Of a DNA stretch of 14,276 nucleotides, positions 1 through 8,808 are shown in pieces. The translations under genes were made by a program, and so were the position numbers. Origin of the DNA: Acidimicrobiaceae bacterium (GTDB taxonomy: Bacteria > Actinomycetota > Acidimicrobiia > Acidimicrobiales > Acidimicrobiaceae); NCBI GenBank assembly GCA_013044365.1, contig JABEUP010000053.1:1-14276 (forward strand), read 5' to 3'. Every line of letters starts with the position of its first letter. Within the stretch, counting starts at the first letter, position 1. Below the pieces are notes generated by a model. The model was not told where the DNA came from. It was given only the letters and a program-made list of their open reading frames with translations, and did not search any database.

Positions 1-196
1 CAACCAACCCGGCGTTAGTATTATTGTCGACCGCCAAGTCGCACGCCTGATCAATCAAGGAATCACTTCGGTGACCGAGGCTATCTCAAACGGGGAAATT
101 AAGATCAAAGGCAAGTTTGACGATCTGGTGAAAGCAGGCGATCTTCTTTCCCGCTTTGCCACATCACTTGGCACAATACTTCCGAAACAACGTTGA
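1..196 (+). CDS. C-terminal fragment of SCP2 (sterol carrier)-like protein
   Basis: An open frame enters from the left edge (first whole codon at position 2) and stops at a TGA at 194-196, giving 64 visible residues. The visible part contains VARLINQGITSVTEAI, then NGEIKIKGKFDDLVKAG and a helical tail. This resembles the end of SCP2 sterol-binding domains, where a short helix is followed by an amphipathic strand (G-x-I-x-I-x-G-x) and a last helix. SCP2-like domains bind lipids or act as small accessory domains, so the substrate here is unknown. The gene is cut by the window edge, so its start, full length and any N-terminal domain cannot be seen. It converges on mdh across the hairpin at 234-278. 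The reading frame is well supported; the family call is moderate. Confidence 0.55.
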   Translation, partial: NQPGVSIIVDRQVARLINQGITSVTEAISNGEIKIKGKFDDLVKAGDLLSRFATSLGTILPKQR

Positions 197-233
197 ACTC
201 TCAGCCAAATCGAACTCGCCAGGATAAATACCA

Positions 234-278
234 AGGGTCGTTAATCCCCCGAGCTAAGCTCGGGCTCATAACGACCCT
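234..278. terminator. Long hairpin between convergent genes, likely bidirectional terminator
   Basis: A nested inverted repeat is seen directly. The outer arms AGGGTCGTTA (234-243) and TAACGACCCT (269-278) pair perfectly over 10 bp. The inner arms CCCGAGC (248-254) and GCTCGGG (258-264) pair over 7 bp around a 3-nt loop, with a 4x4 internal loop between the two stems. It sits between the end of a plus-strand gene (196) and the end of the minus-strand mdh (321), where a shared terminator is expected. No good run of T follows on either strand, so it is not a textbook intrinsic terminator. Stem-only terminators are known in Actinomycetota. Confidence 0.55.
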
Positions 279-320
279 CCCCCCAGGAATTTGAGGCATG
301 TAAGGATTTACTGTCAAATA

Positions 321-1319
321 TTACTTTCCCAGCAAAGACTCAACCTCAGAACGCTCGGCAACCAGCTCAGCCGCGGTAGCTTGTATTTTTGCTGACGCAA
401 AATCGTCGTGTCGCAACCCTTCGACCACGCTCCATGAAGCACCAGTCGAGACTATAGGGAACCCAAACTGAATCCCCTCTGGAATTCCGTATTCGCCTTT
501 TGAAACCACCGCAAGGGAGACCCAATCACCCTTGGGAGTTGGGTTAATCACGCTTTTTACGGAATCGATTGCCGCATTAGCAGCTGACGCAGCCGACGAA
601 GCGCCCCGCGCATCGATAATCGCCGCACCACGCTTTTGTACCGTGCTTATAAAATCACCCTGGAGCCAATTGTGATCTGAAATCACCTCAGGAACCGGTA
701 CGCCATATATTTTGGCGTTAGCAAAATCAGGGAATTGGGTAGCCGAATGGTTTCCCCAGATTGCAATATTAGTAACATCATCAACCGTGGCTGCCGCCTT
801 CTTAGCCAACTGAGTTTTAGCTCTGTTCTGGTCAAGTCTTGTCATAGCAAAGAAGCGCTCTGGTGGAACATCAGGAGCACTTGACCGCGCTATGAGGCAA
901 TTGGTGTTACAGGGATTACCGACTACCAGCACCCTGATGTCGGAGTTGGCATTGGACTGTATAGCACGACCCTGCGGACCAAAAATTCCTCCGTTCACTG
1001 AGAGAAGATCCCCTCGCTCCATTCCGGCTTTACGTGGCATCGCCCCGACTAAAAGCGCCCATGAGGTTTTATCGAAACCGGCATTGAGATCGGTAGTCAT
1101 GACAATATCGGAAAGTAGCGGGAAGGCACAGTCATCCAGTTCCATGGCGACACCCTCTAAGGCCTTCATGGCTGGCTCAATTTCAATAAGCCTCAAAACG
1201 ACGGGCTGGTCTTCGCCCAACATCGCACCGGAGGCGATACGAAATAGCAGCGAGTAGCTGATCTGACCAGCTGCCCCAGTAATTGCTACGTGAATAGGAT
1301 CTTTCTTAATTTTTGACAT
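321..1319 (-). CDS. mdh: Malate dehydrogenase (cytosolic-like type)
   Basis: This is the TCA-cycle enzyme that interconverts malate and oxaloacetate with NAD(H) in the cytoplasm. The 332-residue length is normal for the family. The N-terminal Rossmann motif is TGAAGQISYSLLFRIASG (residues 14-31), and ELDD at about 60-63 follows the acidic EIE strand end. The mobile-loop arginines lie in MPRKAGMER (94-102). GNPCNTN (134-140) and MTRLDQNRA (159-167) supply substrate-binding residues, and GNHSATQFPD (189-198) holds the catalytic His191. The ATG at 1317-1319 has GGAG five bases upstream. It lies 90 bp after icd on the same strand, so the two may be co-transcribed, and it ends at the convergent hairpin. 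The family call is very secure; NAD rather than NADP use is inferred. Confidence 0.97.
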   Translation of the reverse strand: MSKIKKDPIHVAITGAAGQISYSLLFRIASGAMLGEDQPVVLRLIEIEPAMKALEGVAMELDDCAFPLLSDIVMTTDLNAGFDKTSWALLVGAMPRKAGMERGDLLSVNGGIFGPQGRAIQSNANSDIRVLVVGNPCNTNCLIARSSAPDVPPERFFAMTRLDQNRAKTQLAKKAAATVDDVTNIAIWGNHSATQFPDFANAKIYGVPVPEVISDHNWLQGDFISTVQKRGAAIIDARGASSAASAANAAIDSVKSVINPTPKGDWVSLAVVSKGEYGIPEGIQFGFPIVSTGASWSVVEGLRHDDFASAKIQATAAELVAERSEVESLLGK

Positions 1320-1409
1320 GGGTACTCCAATTCAGATAAAACCACCACTTGTTAATACAGTCTTCGATTGCCAGTCAAGCATTGCGGCCACCGGACACTT
1401 ACTGGCTAC

Positions 1410-2606
1410 CTACAGGCGATCGACTATCGCGGATGCAAACTCAGAACACTTGACTTCCGTGGCGCCTTGCATGAGACGTGCAAAATCGTATGTGACAATT
1501 TTGTCGGCAATGCAAGCTTCAATTGCCCCGACAATGTCGTTAGCAGCGTCCGTCCAACCAAGATGCTCAAACATCATGACACCCGAAAGAATTACCGAAC
1601 CTGGGTTGACTTTATCCTGCCCCGCGTATTTAGGCGCCGTGCCGTGGGTGGCTTCGAATATTCCATGCCCCGTGACATAGTTGATATTTCCGCCTGGAGC
1701 AATTCCAATTCCACCGACCTGAGCAGCTAGGGCATCTGAGAGATAGTCCCCATTTAGGTTCAAGGTTGCGATGACGTCAAATTCATCTGGACGAGTCAAA
1801 ACCTGTTGCATGGTTATATCCGCGATAGAGTCCCTGACTAGTATTTTGTTGCCTGGATTTCCTCCACAGTCATCCCATCCGACTGCAACATCGGCAAATT
1901 CGTCCCTCACTAATTCATAGCCCCAGTTTCTGAAAGCACCCTCGGTAAACTTCATAATGTTACCCTTGTGCACCAGCGTCACACTTTTACGATTGTGCTT
2001 GAGGGCATACTCAATAGATGCCCTGATCAGTCGCTTAGACCCTAATTCAGAAACAGGCTTTATTCCGATTCCCGAGCCCGACCTGATGTCCCAACCAAAG
2101 GAGTCGCGGAGGTACTTGATTAAGCCATTGGCACCATCCGAATTTGCCTCTAACTCAAGACCCGAATAGACATCCTCGGTGTTCTCCCTGAAAATGACCA
2201 TGTCCACTTTTTCAGGATGGAGCACAGGTGAGGGGACGCCCTGGAACCAACGCACCGGACGGAGACAAACGTATAGGTCAAGAAGCTGCCTTAGTGCAAC
2301 ATTAAGTGAGCGGATACCACCACCTACTGGAGTGGTCAGCGGACCCTTGATGCCAATCAGGTGAGATTTGAACGCTTCGACTGTCTCGTCAGGCAACCAA
2401 CTGCCAGTCTCGTTGAATGCCTTCTCGCCGGCGAGAACTTCCTTCCATGCGATTCTCTTATTATATTTTTTAGCCGCCGCATCCAAAACAAGTTGCGCCG
2501 CCGGCCAAATATCAACACCGGTTCCATCACCTTCAATATAAGGAATTATTGGTTCATCTGGAACATTGAGCGAGCCCGAGCCCGACATAGTAATTTTTTC
2601 AGCCAT
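1410..2606 (-). CDS. icd: NADP-dependent isocitrate dehydrogenase
   Basis: Converts isocitrate to 2-oxoglutarate, CO2 and NADPH in the TCA cycle. The product is 398 residues, about 18 fewer than the Escherichia coli enzyme, and follows it closely with an offset of 13 residues. GGIRSLN (96-102) contains Ser100, the equivalent of the AceK-phosphorylated serine. Arg106, Arg116, Arg140 (FRENTEDVY) and Tyr147 match the active site, and HKGNIMKFTEGAF carries the active-site lysine. THGTAPKYAGQDKVNP has the Lys-Tyr pair diagnostic of NADP preference. The start used is ATG at 2604-2606 with a rather close GAGG; Met7 is an alternative. The 93 bp upstream, after metF, are AT-rich (about 2641-2675), with TAATAA as a weak -10 candidate and no clear -35. 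Its product, 2-oxoglutarate, is the ligand sensed by the P-II proteins encoded further right. Function is very secure. Confidence 0.97.
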   Translation of the reverse strand: MAEKITMSGSGSLNVPDEPIIPYIEGDGTGVDIWPAAQLVLDAAAKKYNKRIAWKEVLAGEKAFNETGSWLPDETVEAFKSHLIGIKGPLTTPVGGGIRSLNVALRQLLDLYVCLRPVRWFQGVPSPVLHPEKVDMVIFRENTEDVYSGLELEANSDGANGLIKYLRDSFGWDIRSGSGIGIKPVSELGSKRLIRASIEYALKHNRKSVTLVHKGNIMKFTEGAFRNWGYELVRDEFADVAVGWDDCGGNPGNKILVRDSIADITMQQVLTRPDEFDVIATLNLNGDYLSDALAAQVGGIGIAPGGNINYVTGHGIFEATHGTAPKYAGQDKVNPGSVILSGVMMFEHLGWTDAANDIVGAIEACIADKIVTYDFARLMQGATEVKCSEFASAIVDRL

Positions 2607-2699
2607 AGCCTCGATAGTACCCCTTCGACGATCAACTGTCTAAATGACAATTATTACAAGTTATATACAAGTGGACTCAACCAATGTATTAGCCTTTTC

Positions 2700-3566
2700 C
2701 TAACCCAGGCCCAAGCTTTTGCATATCTCCACTGTGGTGGAAGCATCGTTCATGGTGTAGACGTGGATTCCGGGCGCACCGCGTTTCAACAGTTCAGCGG
2801 AAAGTTCGGTTGCGATCTCAACGCCAATCGTCTTGATGGCCACAACATCGTCTCCCGCGCCATCCAGACGCCGCCGTACTTTCTGTGGTATCTTCGCACC
2901 CGATAGCAGCACCATTCTTTCGAGAGTCTTCAAAGATGTTGGCGCCATGACACCGGGAAGAACGGGCTTAGATACTCCCAATCTATCAAGATCATCAACA
3001 AGCCTGGAATAGTCGTCGGCATCAAAGAAAAACTGAGTTATTGCCATATCCGCCAGTTCCAGCTTCCTCGCCAACATGATCCGGTCTGTTTTAAGATCTG
3101 GAGAATCGGGGTGTCCTTCTGGATGTGCGGCTACTGCAATCGAAAAGTCGCCCATAGAACGCGCCAACTCCACCAATTCGATAGCGTAAACAAGTTCGCC
3201 CGGAGGAAGCGCGACATCGCCACTCAGCGGAGGGTCACCTCGCAGTGCCAGAATATTTTCGACGCCAGCCGCAAGATAGCGTTGCAAAATATTCACTAGC
3301 TCACTCTTATTATGTGCTGCTGTTGTCAAGTGAGCCATCGGTTCGGTGGATGTCTCACGCTTGATTTTCAATACAAGATCATGAGTCTTTTCACGCGTTG
3401 ACCCACCCGCTCCATAGGTGATCGAAGTGAATGTCGGATGCAGCTTTTCCAGAATCGGCAACGTTTGCTCAAGCTTGGCCTCCGAAGCTGGTGACCGCGG
3501 AGGCCAAAGTTCCACGGAAAATGTCGGTTTCACCGATTCGGCGACAACCTTAGCGATCTTTGCCAT
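2700..3566 (-). CDS. metF: 5,10-methylenetetrahydrofolate reductase
   Basis: Flavoprotein that reduces 5,10-methylene-THF to 5-methyl-THF, the methyl donor for methionine synthesis. With the start chosen here it is 288 residues, close to bacterial MetF. Numbered from that start, FSVELWPP (16-23) carries the catalytic Glu19, TYGAGGSTR (50-58) is the conserved FAD-binding loop, AHLT (78-81) follows, and ALRGDPP (107-113) has the FAD-contacting Asp111. The frame stays open to a TTG at 3599, but the ATG at 3564-3566 has a strong GGAGAG five bases before it, and the extra 11 residues are atypical. The gene overlaps the end of folD by 17 bp, so translation is probably coupled. It is the last gene of purN-purH-folD-metF and uses the methylene-THF that FolD also handles. 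Confidence 0.95.
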   Translation of the reverse strand: MAKIAKVVAESVKPTFSVELWPPRSPASEAKLEQTLPILEKLHPTFTSITYGAGGSTREKTHDLVLKIKRETSTEPMAHLTTAAHNKSELVNILQRYLAAGVENILALRGDPPLSGDVALPPGELVYAIELVELARSMGDFSIAVAAHPEGHPDSPDLKTDRIMLARKLELADMAITQFFFDADDYSRLVDDLDRLGVSKPVLPGVMAPTSLKTLERMVLLSGAKIPQKVRRRLDGAGDDVVAIKTIGVEIATELSAELLKRGAPGIHVYTMNDASTTVEICKSLGLG

Positions 3567-4416
3567 AGTGTCTCTCCGCGGCAAGGACAGCATTTTCAAG
3601 CAGCATTGCCCTGGTCATTGGACCCACTCCACCAATCCGTGGGGTTACCCAACCCGCCACTTCGAAAACATCGTCATCAAGATCAGAAAGCAGCTTCCCG
3701 TCAACGAAGGTGGTGCCGGCACCAACTACCGCAGCGCCGGAACGGATCATCGAACCTTTGATCAAATGCGCCTGACCGGCAGCCGCGATGACGATATCAG
3801 CCTGCCTGGTAAAAAATGAAATGTCTTCAGTACCAGTATGGACCACTGTAACCGTGGCATTGCACCCGGGCCGCTTGAGAGTTAGCAGCATAGACAGGGG
3901 GCGCCCAATGGTCAAGCCTCTTCCAACTATCACTACTCTAGACCCTTCGGTTTTGACGCCGTAAAAATTCAAAAGTTCCAGAATCCCATTTGGAGTACAC
4001 GGCAACGGACCATCAGCCCCCATAACCAACTTTCCAAGATTGACGGGATGGAGTCCATCCACGTCTTTATCGGGATTGACTTTCATCAGGGAGGCAACCT
4101 CGTCAAGATGGCCCGGAAGCGGCAACTGGATCAGGTAAGCGTCGACCTTGGGATTTATGTTGAACTCATCAATAACTGAGTTGAGCTCATCCTGACTGAC
4201 GTCGTTGGATAATTGTCGATGGAATGAGGCTATGCCGATTTCCTCGCAATCCTTGTGCTTCATCGCCACATAGCGAGCCGAGGAAGCATCGTCACCTACC
4301 AGGATGGTGCCTAAACCGGGTACCTTGCCTTGAGAAGTTAGATCCTGGACACGGACTGCCAAGCGAGCCTTAACCTCGTCAGCAACCCTCTGACCTACTA
4401 GAAGCTGAGCTGCCAT
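3550..4416 (-). CDS. folD: Bifunctional methylene-THF dehydrogenase / methenyl-THF cyclohydrolase
   Basis: Interconverts 5,10-methylene-THF and 10-formyl-THF in the cytoplasm, probably with NADP. The 288 residues match the usual length. Y49-x3-K53 in ARYVAMKHKDCEEIG is the catalytic Tyr/Lys pair. YLIQLPLP (94-101) carries the conserved Gln97. DKDVDGLHPVNLGKL (116-130), PCTPNGILELL (139-149) and GRGLTIGRP (165-173, more often GRSxIVGRP) form the folate and dinucleotide sites. GGVGPMTRAMLLENA near the C-terminus is diagnostic. The ATG start lies two bases after the purH stop, and its 3' end overlaps metF by 17 bp. Placement beside purH and purN makes sense because both need 10-formyl-THF. Confidence 0.97.
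   Translation of the reverse strand: MAAQLLVGQRVADEVKARLAVRVQDLTSQGKVPGLGTILVGDDASSARYVAMKHKDCEEIGIASFHRQLSNDVSQDELNSVIDEFNINPKVDAYLIQLPLPGHLDEVASLMKVNPDKDVDGLHPVNLGKLVMGADGPLPCTPNGILELLNFYGVKTEGSRVVIVGRGLTIGRPLSMLLTLKRPGCNATVTVVHTGTEDISFFTRQADIVIAAAGQAHLIKGSMIRSGAAVVGAGTTFVDGKLLSDLDDDVFEVAGWVTPRIGGVGPMTRAMLLENAVLAAERHYGKDR
3572..3577 (-). promoter_or_regulatory. Ribosome binding site that fixes the metF start
   Basis: On the minus strand GGAGAG lies here, followed by the spacer ACACT and the ATG at 3564-3566. It lies inside the end of folD. This site argues for the ATG start over the upstream TTG at 3597-3599, which has no comparable site. Confidence 0.75.
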
Positions 4417-4418
4417 TA

Positions 4419-5924
4419 TTAGTGCCTAAAATGCCTTTCTCCGGTAAAAATTAACACTGCCCCTGCCTCATTCGCAGCATCTATGACTTCCTGGTCCCGG
4501 ATTGAGCCGCCTGGCGAGACCACCACTCCTACGCCTGCCCTGGTAAGCGCATCCAAACCATCGCGAAAAGGGAAAAACGCATCAGAAGCGGCCACAGACC
4601 CGACAATCCTATCTCCAGCCTTTTCCACCGCAATTCGAGCCGAATCAAGCCTATTTTGCTGTCCAGCCCCAATTCCCAGGGCCATCCTATCTTTTACTAT
4701 CACAATCGCATTTGAACTGGTCCTGGCACACAGCTTCCAGGCAACGTCGACGTCGGCCGCCTGATCATAAGAGAGCTGGGCATTTGACACCACCTTAAAG
4801 TCTTCCGGAGAGACCTTGAAAGTATCTCTATTTTGAACCAGGAAACCAGAACCGATAGAACGAATCTCGAGCGAATTGTGCTCAGGGGAAGGAGCCGAAA
4901 TCAACCTGGTATTTTTTCGTTTGGTTGAAAGCAGACGGAGAGCGTCTTCGTCATAAAAAGGAGCAATGATCACGTCGGCTTTAGGATTGGCCAAGATCTT
5001 GGTTGCCAGTGAAATGTCCACCGCTCGGTTGATCGCCACTATCCCGCCAAATGCCGAAATAGGATCACTCTCAAACGCTGTCTCATAAGCCTGTTCAATT
5101 GTTTCCCTGATGGCAAATCCGCAGGGATTGGCATGCTTGATGATGGCTACCGCGGGCTCCCCCTGAAATTCATGCAGAAATCTCCATGCCGCATCTGTAT
5201 CAAATATATTCAAATAAGAAAGATCCATGCCAGACAAAAGCTGAGCGCTATCCCACCAGGTTTTCACTCCCCTCTGACGATAACGCACTCCAGACTGGTG
5301 AGGATTTTCTCCATATCTCAAAACAGCGGCACGCTCCAAAGTCAACATCATACGCTGTGGCAGCTCTCCAGATAATTCATCTCCGGCGAGCCAATTAGAA
5401 ATTGCCGCATCATACCTTGACGTAAGTTCAAACGCCTTAAGAGCGAGATTTCTCTTGCTATCAGCTGAGATAGCTCCAGTCTCACGCAGTTGGGTTAAGA
5501 TCGCCGAATAGTCGGCGGGGTCAACGACTACCGCGACATGCGCGTGATTTTTAGCTGCTGCACGAATCATGGTAGGCCCGCCGACATCGATAGTTTCGAT
5601 GCCCGGCCTATCGAAGAAGGGGTACAGGTTACAAACCACCAAATCGAATGGTGCTATTGAGCGATTGGCGAGATCTTGGCGATGGCTCTCTTTGTCAAGA
5701 TCCGCCAAAATTGCACCGTGAATATTTGGGTGTAAGGTCTTGACCCTGCCATCAAGCATTTCTGCAGCACCTGTCACTTCTTCGACGGTACTGTGGGCAA
5801 TACCGCTGTCTCGGAGCAGCGCCGAGGTCCCGCCACTCGCAACAAGCTCGAATCCAAGTTCTAAAAGTCCGCCTACAAACTCAATTAGGCCGTCTTTGTC
5901 GTAAACCGAGATAAGCGCTCTCAT
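4419..5924 (-). CDS. purH: Bifunctional AICAR formyltransferase / IMP cyclohydrolase
   Basis: Catalyses the last two steps of IMP synthesis: formylation of AICAR with 10-formyl-THF, then ring closure. The N-terminal cyclohydrolase domain (about 1-190) has ASGGTSALLRDSG (29-41) and the signature EMLDGRVKTLHPNIHGAILA (55-74). The transformylase domain has RYGENPHQ (203-210), the catalytic Lys-His pair in KHANPCG (263-269), SDPISAFGG (286-294), GAGQQNRLDSARIA and the closing GERHFRH. At 501 residues it is slightly shorter than the E. coli protein, with no visible domain loss. Its ATG overlaps the purN stop as ATGA (5921-5924), a typical translational coupling, and folD follows after two bases. 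Confidence 0.97.
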   Translation of the reverse strand: MRALISVYDKDGLIEFVGGLLELGFELVASGGTSALLRDSGIAHSTVEEVTGAAEMLDGRVKTLHPNIHGAILADLDKESHRQDLANRSIAPFDLVVCNLYPFFDRPGIETIDVGGPTMIRAAAKNHAHVAVVVDPADYSAILTQLRETGAISADSKRNLALKAFELTSRYDAAISNWLAGDELSGELPQRMMLTLERAAVLRYGENPHQSGVRYRQRGVKTWWDSAQLLSGMDLSYLNIFDTDAAWRFLHEFQGEPAVAIIKHANPCGFAIRETIEQAYETAFESDPISAFGGIVAINRAVDISLATKILANPKADVIIAPFYDEDALRLLSTKRKNTRLISAPSPEHNSLEIRSIGSGFLVQNRDTFKVSPEDFKVVSNAQLSYDQAADVDVAWKLCARTSSNAIVIVKDRMALGIGAGQQNRLDSARIAVEKAGDRIVGSVAASDAFFPFRDGLDALTRAGVGVVVSPGGSIRDQEVIDAANEAGAVLIFTGERHFRH

Positions 5925-6577
5925 CTAAAATCCTCACAATCCTCATACCTTTTGAGCATCAAAACACCTTGGCCATCTCTTACTACTTTCAGACCCAGAT
6001 CAAAGGGACCCGATATGCCACTGGCCAAGTGTTTGGCAAATGAGGCAATCGTTGCCGGATACAAGAGTCGCTCTATCTCTTTGATTCTCTCATGCAGGCG
6101 CTCTCTGTCGTCGCCGGGAAAGATCTTAACTGCCTCCTGGGCCAGAATGGGACCCGCATCGACTTCCAGAGTGGCCAGATGGACGGTGCAACCGGTAACC
6201 TTTACTCCAAATGAGAGCGCCGATTCGACAGCATGCCAACCCGGGAAAGAAGGGAGCAAAGAAGGGTGGGTATTCATAATACGCCCCCCGAATCGATCAT
6301 GGATAGCAGTACTCAAAATAGTCCCGTAACCCGCCATGGCGATTAATTCAATCCCGTAGTCTTCAAGGACAGCTGCCAGCTGCCGACTGTAGCCATCACG
6401 ATCGAAATCGTTGCCATAGCTGGTACGCGGAATCTCCAAACTTGGGACTCCGGCGGACCTGGCTACTTCGATCGCTCTACACGGTCTATCGGTTACGACC
6501 AGGGAAACATCAACTTCATTTTCCAAAATTGCCTCAAGAATCGTACCGCTTCCTGACGCCAATACCCCAATTCTCAC
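5921..6577 (-). CDS. purN: Phosphoribosylglycinamide formyltransferase (GART)
   Basis: Transfers a formyl group from 10-formyl-THF to GAR, the third step of purine synthesis. It opens with VLASGSGT, the phosphate-binding loop of the family. IMNTHPSLLPSFPG holds the catalytic Asn and His, and GCTVHLATLEVDAGPILAQ holds the catalytic Asp. The 218 residues are a normal length. The start is GTG (6575-6577); an in-frame TAG lies four codons upstream and no strong ribosome-binding site is visible, so translation may be weak or leaderless. It is the first gene of purN-purH-folD-metF. The 126 bp before it, after sucD, hold no promoter I can defend. Confidence 0.96.
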   Translation of the reverse strand: MRIGVLASGSGTILEAILENEVDVSLVVTDRPCRAIEVARSAGVPSLEIPRTSYGNDFDRDGYSRQLAAVLEDYGIELIAMAGYGTILSTAIHDRFGGRIMNTHPSLLPSFPGWHAVESALSFGVKVTGCTVHLATLEVDAGPILAQEAVKIFPGDDRERLHERIKEIERLLYPATIASFAKHLASGISGPFDLGLKVVRDGQGVLMLKRYEDCEDFR

Positions 6578-6703
6578 GGCTAAAGGCTACTTGGACTGCC
6601 AGGCAATGCCTGTTGGAAATAGTGCAATATTAGACCCAGAAAATTGGATAGTTTTCCGAGCTCCACTAAATCAAAATGGGATTTCCAGCCGTACACATGG
6701 AAC

Positions 6704-7591
6704 CTAGTTAAGTTTCGAAACTATCTCCACCATGAGTTCGGCAGCTTCAGTCGGATTCTTTGCAACCGTAACACCGGCTTCTTCCAAAGCTTTCATCTTC
6801 GCCTGCGCAGTCCCCTGAGATCCAGAGATTATAGCCCCCGCGTGGCCCATCTTCTTTCCCGGGGGAGCAGTGACACCAGCAATGTAAGCCACAACCGGCT
6901 TAGTCATATTCTCCTTGATGAATTCGGCTGCACGCTCTTCCTCTGATCCGCCTATTTCACCGATCATCATTACGGCCTTTGTCTCAGGATCTGCTTCGAA
7001 TGCGGCCAAACAATCAATAAAATTGGTACCTGGCACCGGATCACCACCGATACCAACACAGGTGGTCTGGCCAACTCCCTTCTGGCTCAGCTCGTACAAT
7101 GCCTGGTAGGTAAGTGTTCCGGAACGTGAAACGATCCCAACAGGACCACCGGCCAGGGCAATATCACCAGAGGTGATTCCGATGTTGCATTGTCCTGGTG
7201 AAATAACACCCGGACAATTTGGCCCTAGAAGTCGTGTCCCGGGATAGTGTCGTCTCAGAGTGTTATACATTCTTGCCTCATCCTGAGCAGGGATGAACTC
7301 CGTGATACAAACCACGAAAGATACTCCAGCCTTGGCTGCCTCTATCACTGCGTCTGCTGCAAATTTCGGAGGAACGACAATGAACGACGCCGTTGCGCCA
7401 GTTGCCACTACCGCCTCTTCAACGGAATTGAAGATCGGAATTCCGTCTACTTCAGTGCCGCCCTTGCCCGGGGTAACACCACCAACAACCTTTGTTCCGT
7501 AATCACGATTCCTTAGACCATGGAATCGTCCCTGGCCGCCCGTAAGTCCTTGAACAATCACCTTTGTGTTGCTGTCAACGAAAATGCTCAC
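6704..7591 (-). CDS. sucD: Succinate-CoA ligase, alpha subunit
   Basis: With SucC it forms the TCA enzyme that interconverts succinyl-CoA and succinate with nucleotide-triphosphate synthesis. The 295-residue product has the N-terminal CoA-binding Rossmann segment IVQGLTGGQGRFH (about 12-24), the GPNCPGVI motif, and KKMGHAGAIISG, whose His250 is the phosphorylated histidine (E. coli His246). The start is GTG at 7589-7591, overlapping the sucC stop as GTGA. A very strong GGAGGAG (7599-7605) lies seven bases upstream within sucC, so both the start and coupling are well supported. Confidence 0.97.
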   Translation of the reverse strand: MSIFVDSNTKVIVQGLTGGQGRFHGLRNRDYGTKVVGGVTPGKGGTEVDGIPIFNSVEEAVVATGATASFIVVPPKFAADAVIEAAKAGVSFVVCITEFIPAQDEARMYNTLRRHYPGTRLLGPNCPGVISPGQCNIGITSGDIALAGGPVGIVSRSGTLTYQALYELSQKGVGQTTCVGIGGDPVPGTNFIDCLAAFEADPETKAVMMIGEIGGSEEERAAEFIKENMTKPVVAYIAGVTAPPGKKMGHAGAIISGSQGTAQAKMKALEEAGVTVAKNPTEAAELMVEIVSKLN

Positions 7592-8742
7592 TTTTCAACT
7601 CCTCCATTGGCCAGATTCACAGCAGTGCGAGCGGCATCCAGCATTGTTGGCCTGATAATTAGCTTGTCAGAAACATAAGGCTCGATAATTTCTCGTGCCT
7701 CTTGTGCGTTAGTACCATCGAGACGAATTACCAGAGGAGCCTTCAGCTCGACCCTTGACAGCGCCTCGATAATTCCATGGGCAATCAGATCACATCGGGT
7801 TATTCCGCCGAAGACATTGACGAGAACCGAGTTCACATTGTGATCAGTGTTGATGACTTCAAGCGCACTCGTCATTGTATTGGCATCTGCGCCGCCGCCA
7901 AGGTCCAGAAAGTTAGCCGCTTGGCCGCCAACCTGGTTGACCACGTCAAGGGTGGACATAGCCAGTCCCGCACCATTTGCAATGATGCCAACGTTTCCAT
8001 CCAGGCCTATGTAGTTAAGCCCACGTTCTTTGGCAAGTTTCTCACGACCGTCATACTCCTGGGTTGCTCTGTAGTCCTCCCACTCCGGATGCCTGAATGC
8101 TGCGGCATCGTCAAGTGTGACCTTCGCGTCAAGCGCATGAACTTTGTGCGCAGGAGTGAGGATCAATGGGTTAATCTCGACCAGATCAGCATCTCCCTTT
8201 ACGAAGGCATTATAAAGTTTGACCAGGATTTCGCCAACTCCTTCAATGGCCGGCTCATCGATTCCTGCTTGAATCGCAATATTACGGGCCTCGGTAAGGG
8301 TAATGCCGTCCAGTGGATTGACGTGGTGTCTGACTATGGCTTGGGGATCGGTAACTGCAACTTCTTCAATCTCCACTCCGCCTTTAGCACTGACCATGGC
8401 CAGATGCATCTTCGCTGCCCTGTCAAGAGTGAACGACGCGTAGTACTCCTTCTCGATATCAGATGCGTGTTCGACCCACACTCTCTTGACCAGATGGCCC
8501 TTAATGTCCATACCAAGAATGTTGCCAGCTTGGGACTTGGCTTCATCACTATTGTTGACGATCTTGATTCCGCCGGCCTTTCCCCGACCGCCAACTTGAA
8601 CCTGTGCCTTGATTACTGCTGGATAGCCCACCGTTTCAGCGACGGCAACCGCATCATCCACAGTGTCGGCTACCCCGCCCGGCGAAGTAGCAATCCCATA
8701 CTGGGCAAAAAATTGCTTGCCCTGATATTCAAAAAGGTCCAC
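7588..8742 (-). CDS. sucC: Succinate-CoA ligase, beta subunit
   Basis: Nucleotide-binding subunit of succinyl-CoA synthetase. The 384 residues are the usual length. The ATP-grasp fold shows in VIKAQVQVGGRGKAGGIK (about 43-60) and LVEINPL (Mg2+ site). The C-terminal ligase domain has NGAGLAMSTLDVV, LGGGADA and VFGGITRCDLIAHGII. The start is GTG at 8740-8742, preceded by AAGGAG (8750-8755) with a seven-base gap. It lies 66 bp after the B12-binding mutase subunit, so the two may share a transcript, which would place a route into succinyl-CoA next to the enzyme that uses it. The sequence does not show whether it prefers ADP or GDP. Confidence 0.97.
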   Translation of the reverse strand: MDLFEYQGKQFFAQYGIATSPGGVADTVDDAVAVAETVGYPAVIKAQVQVGGRGKAGGIKIVNNSDEAKSQAGNILGMDIKGHLVKRVWVEHASDIEKEYYASFTLDRAAKMHLAMVSAKGGVEIEEVAVTDPQAIVRHHVNPLDGITLTEARNIAIQAGIDEPAIEGVGEILVKLYNAFVKGDADLVEINPLILTPAHKVHALDAKVTLDDAAAFRHPEWEDYRATQEYDGREKLAKERGLNYIGLDGNVGIIANGAGLAMSTLDVVNQVGGQAANFLDLGGGADANTMTSALEVINTDHNVNSVLVNVFGGITRCDLIAHGIIEALSRVELKAPLVIRLDGTNAQEAREIIEPYVSDKLIIRPTMLDAARTAVNLANGGVEK

Positions 8743-8808
8743 CTTTTCACTCCTTGAGTTTGACGGTTAGATGTGTAAATCGATCTGCTCAGCGCTCACG
8801 AACCGCAT

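Noticed and set aside
3567..3599. TTG start giving metF 11 extra residues
   Set aside because: The internal ATG at 3564-3566 has a strong ribosome-binding site and matches the family N-terminus.
7777..8757. Long open frame of 326 codons on the plus strand
   Set aside because: It lies entirely opposite the certain sucC gene, has no recognisable motif, and is a shadow of that gene's codon pattern.
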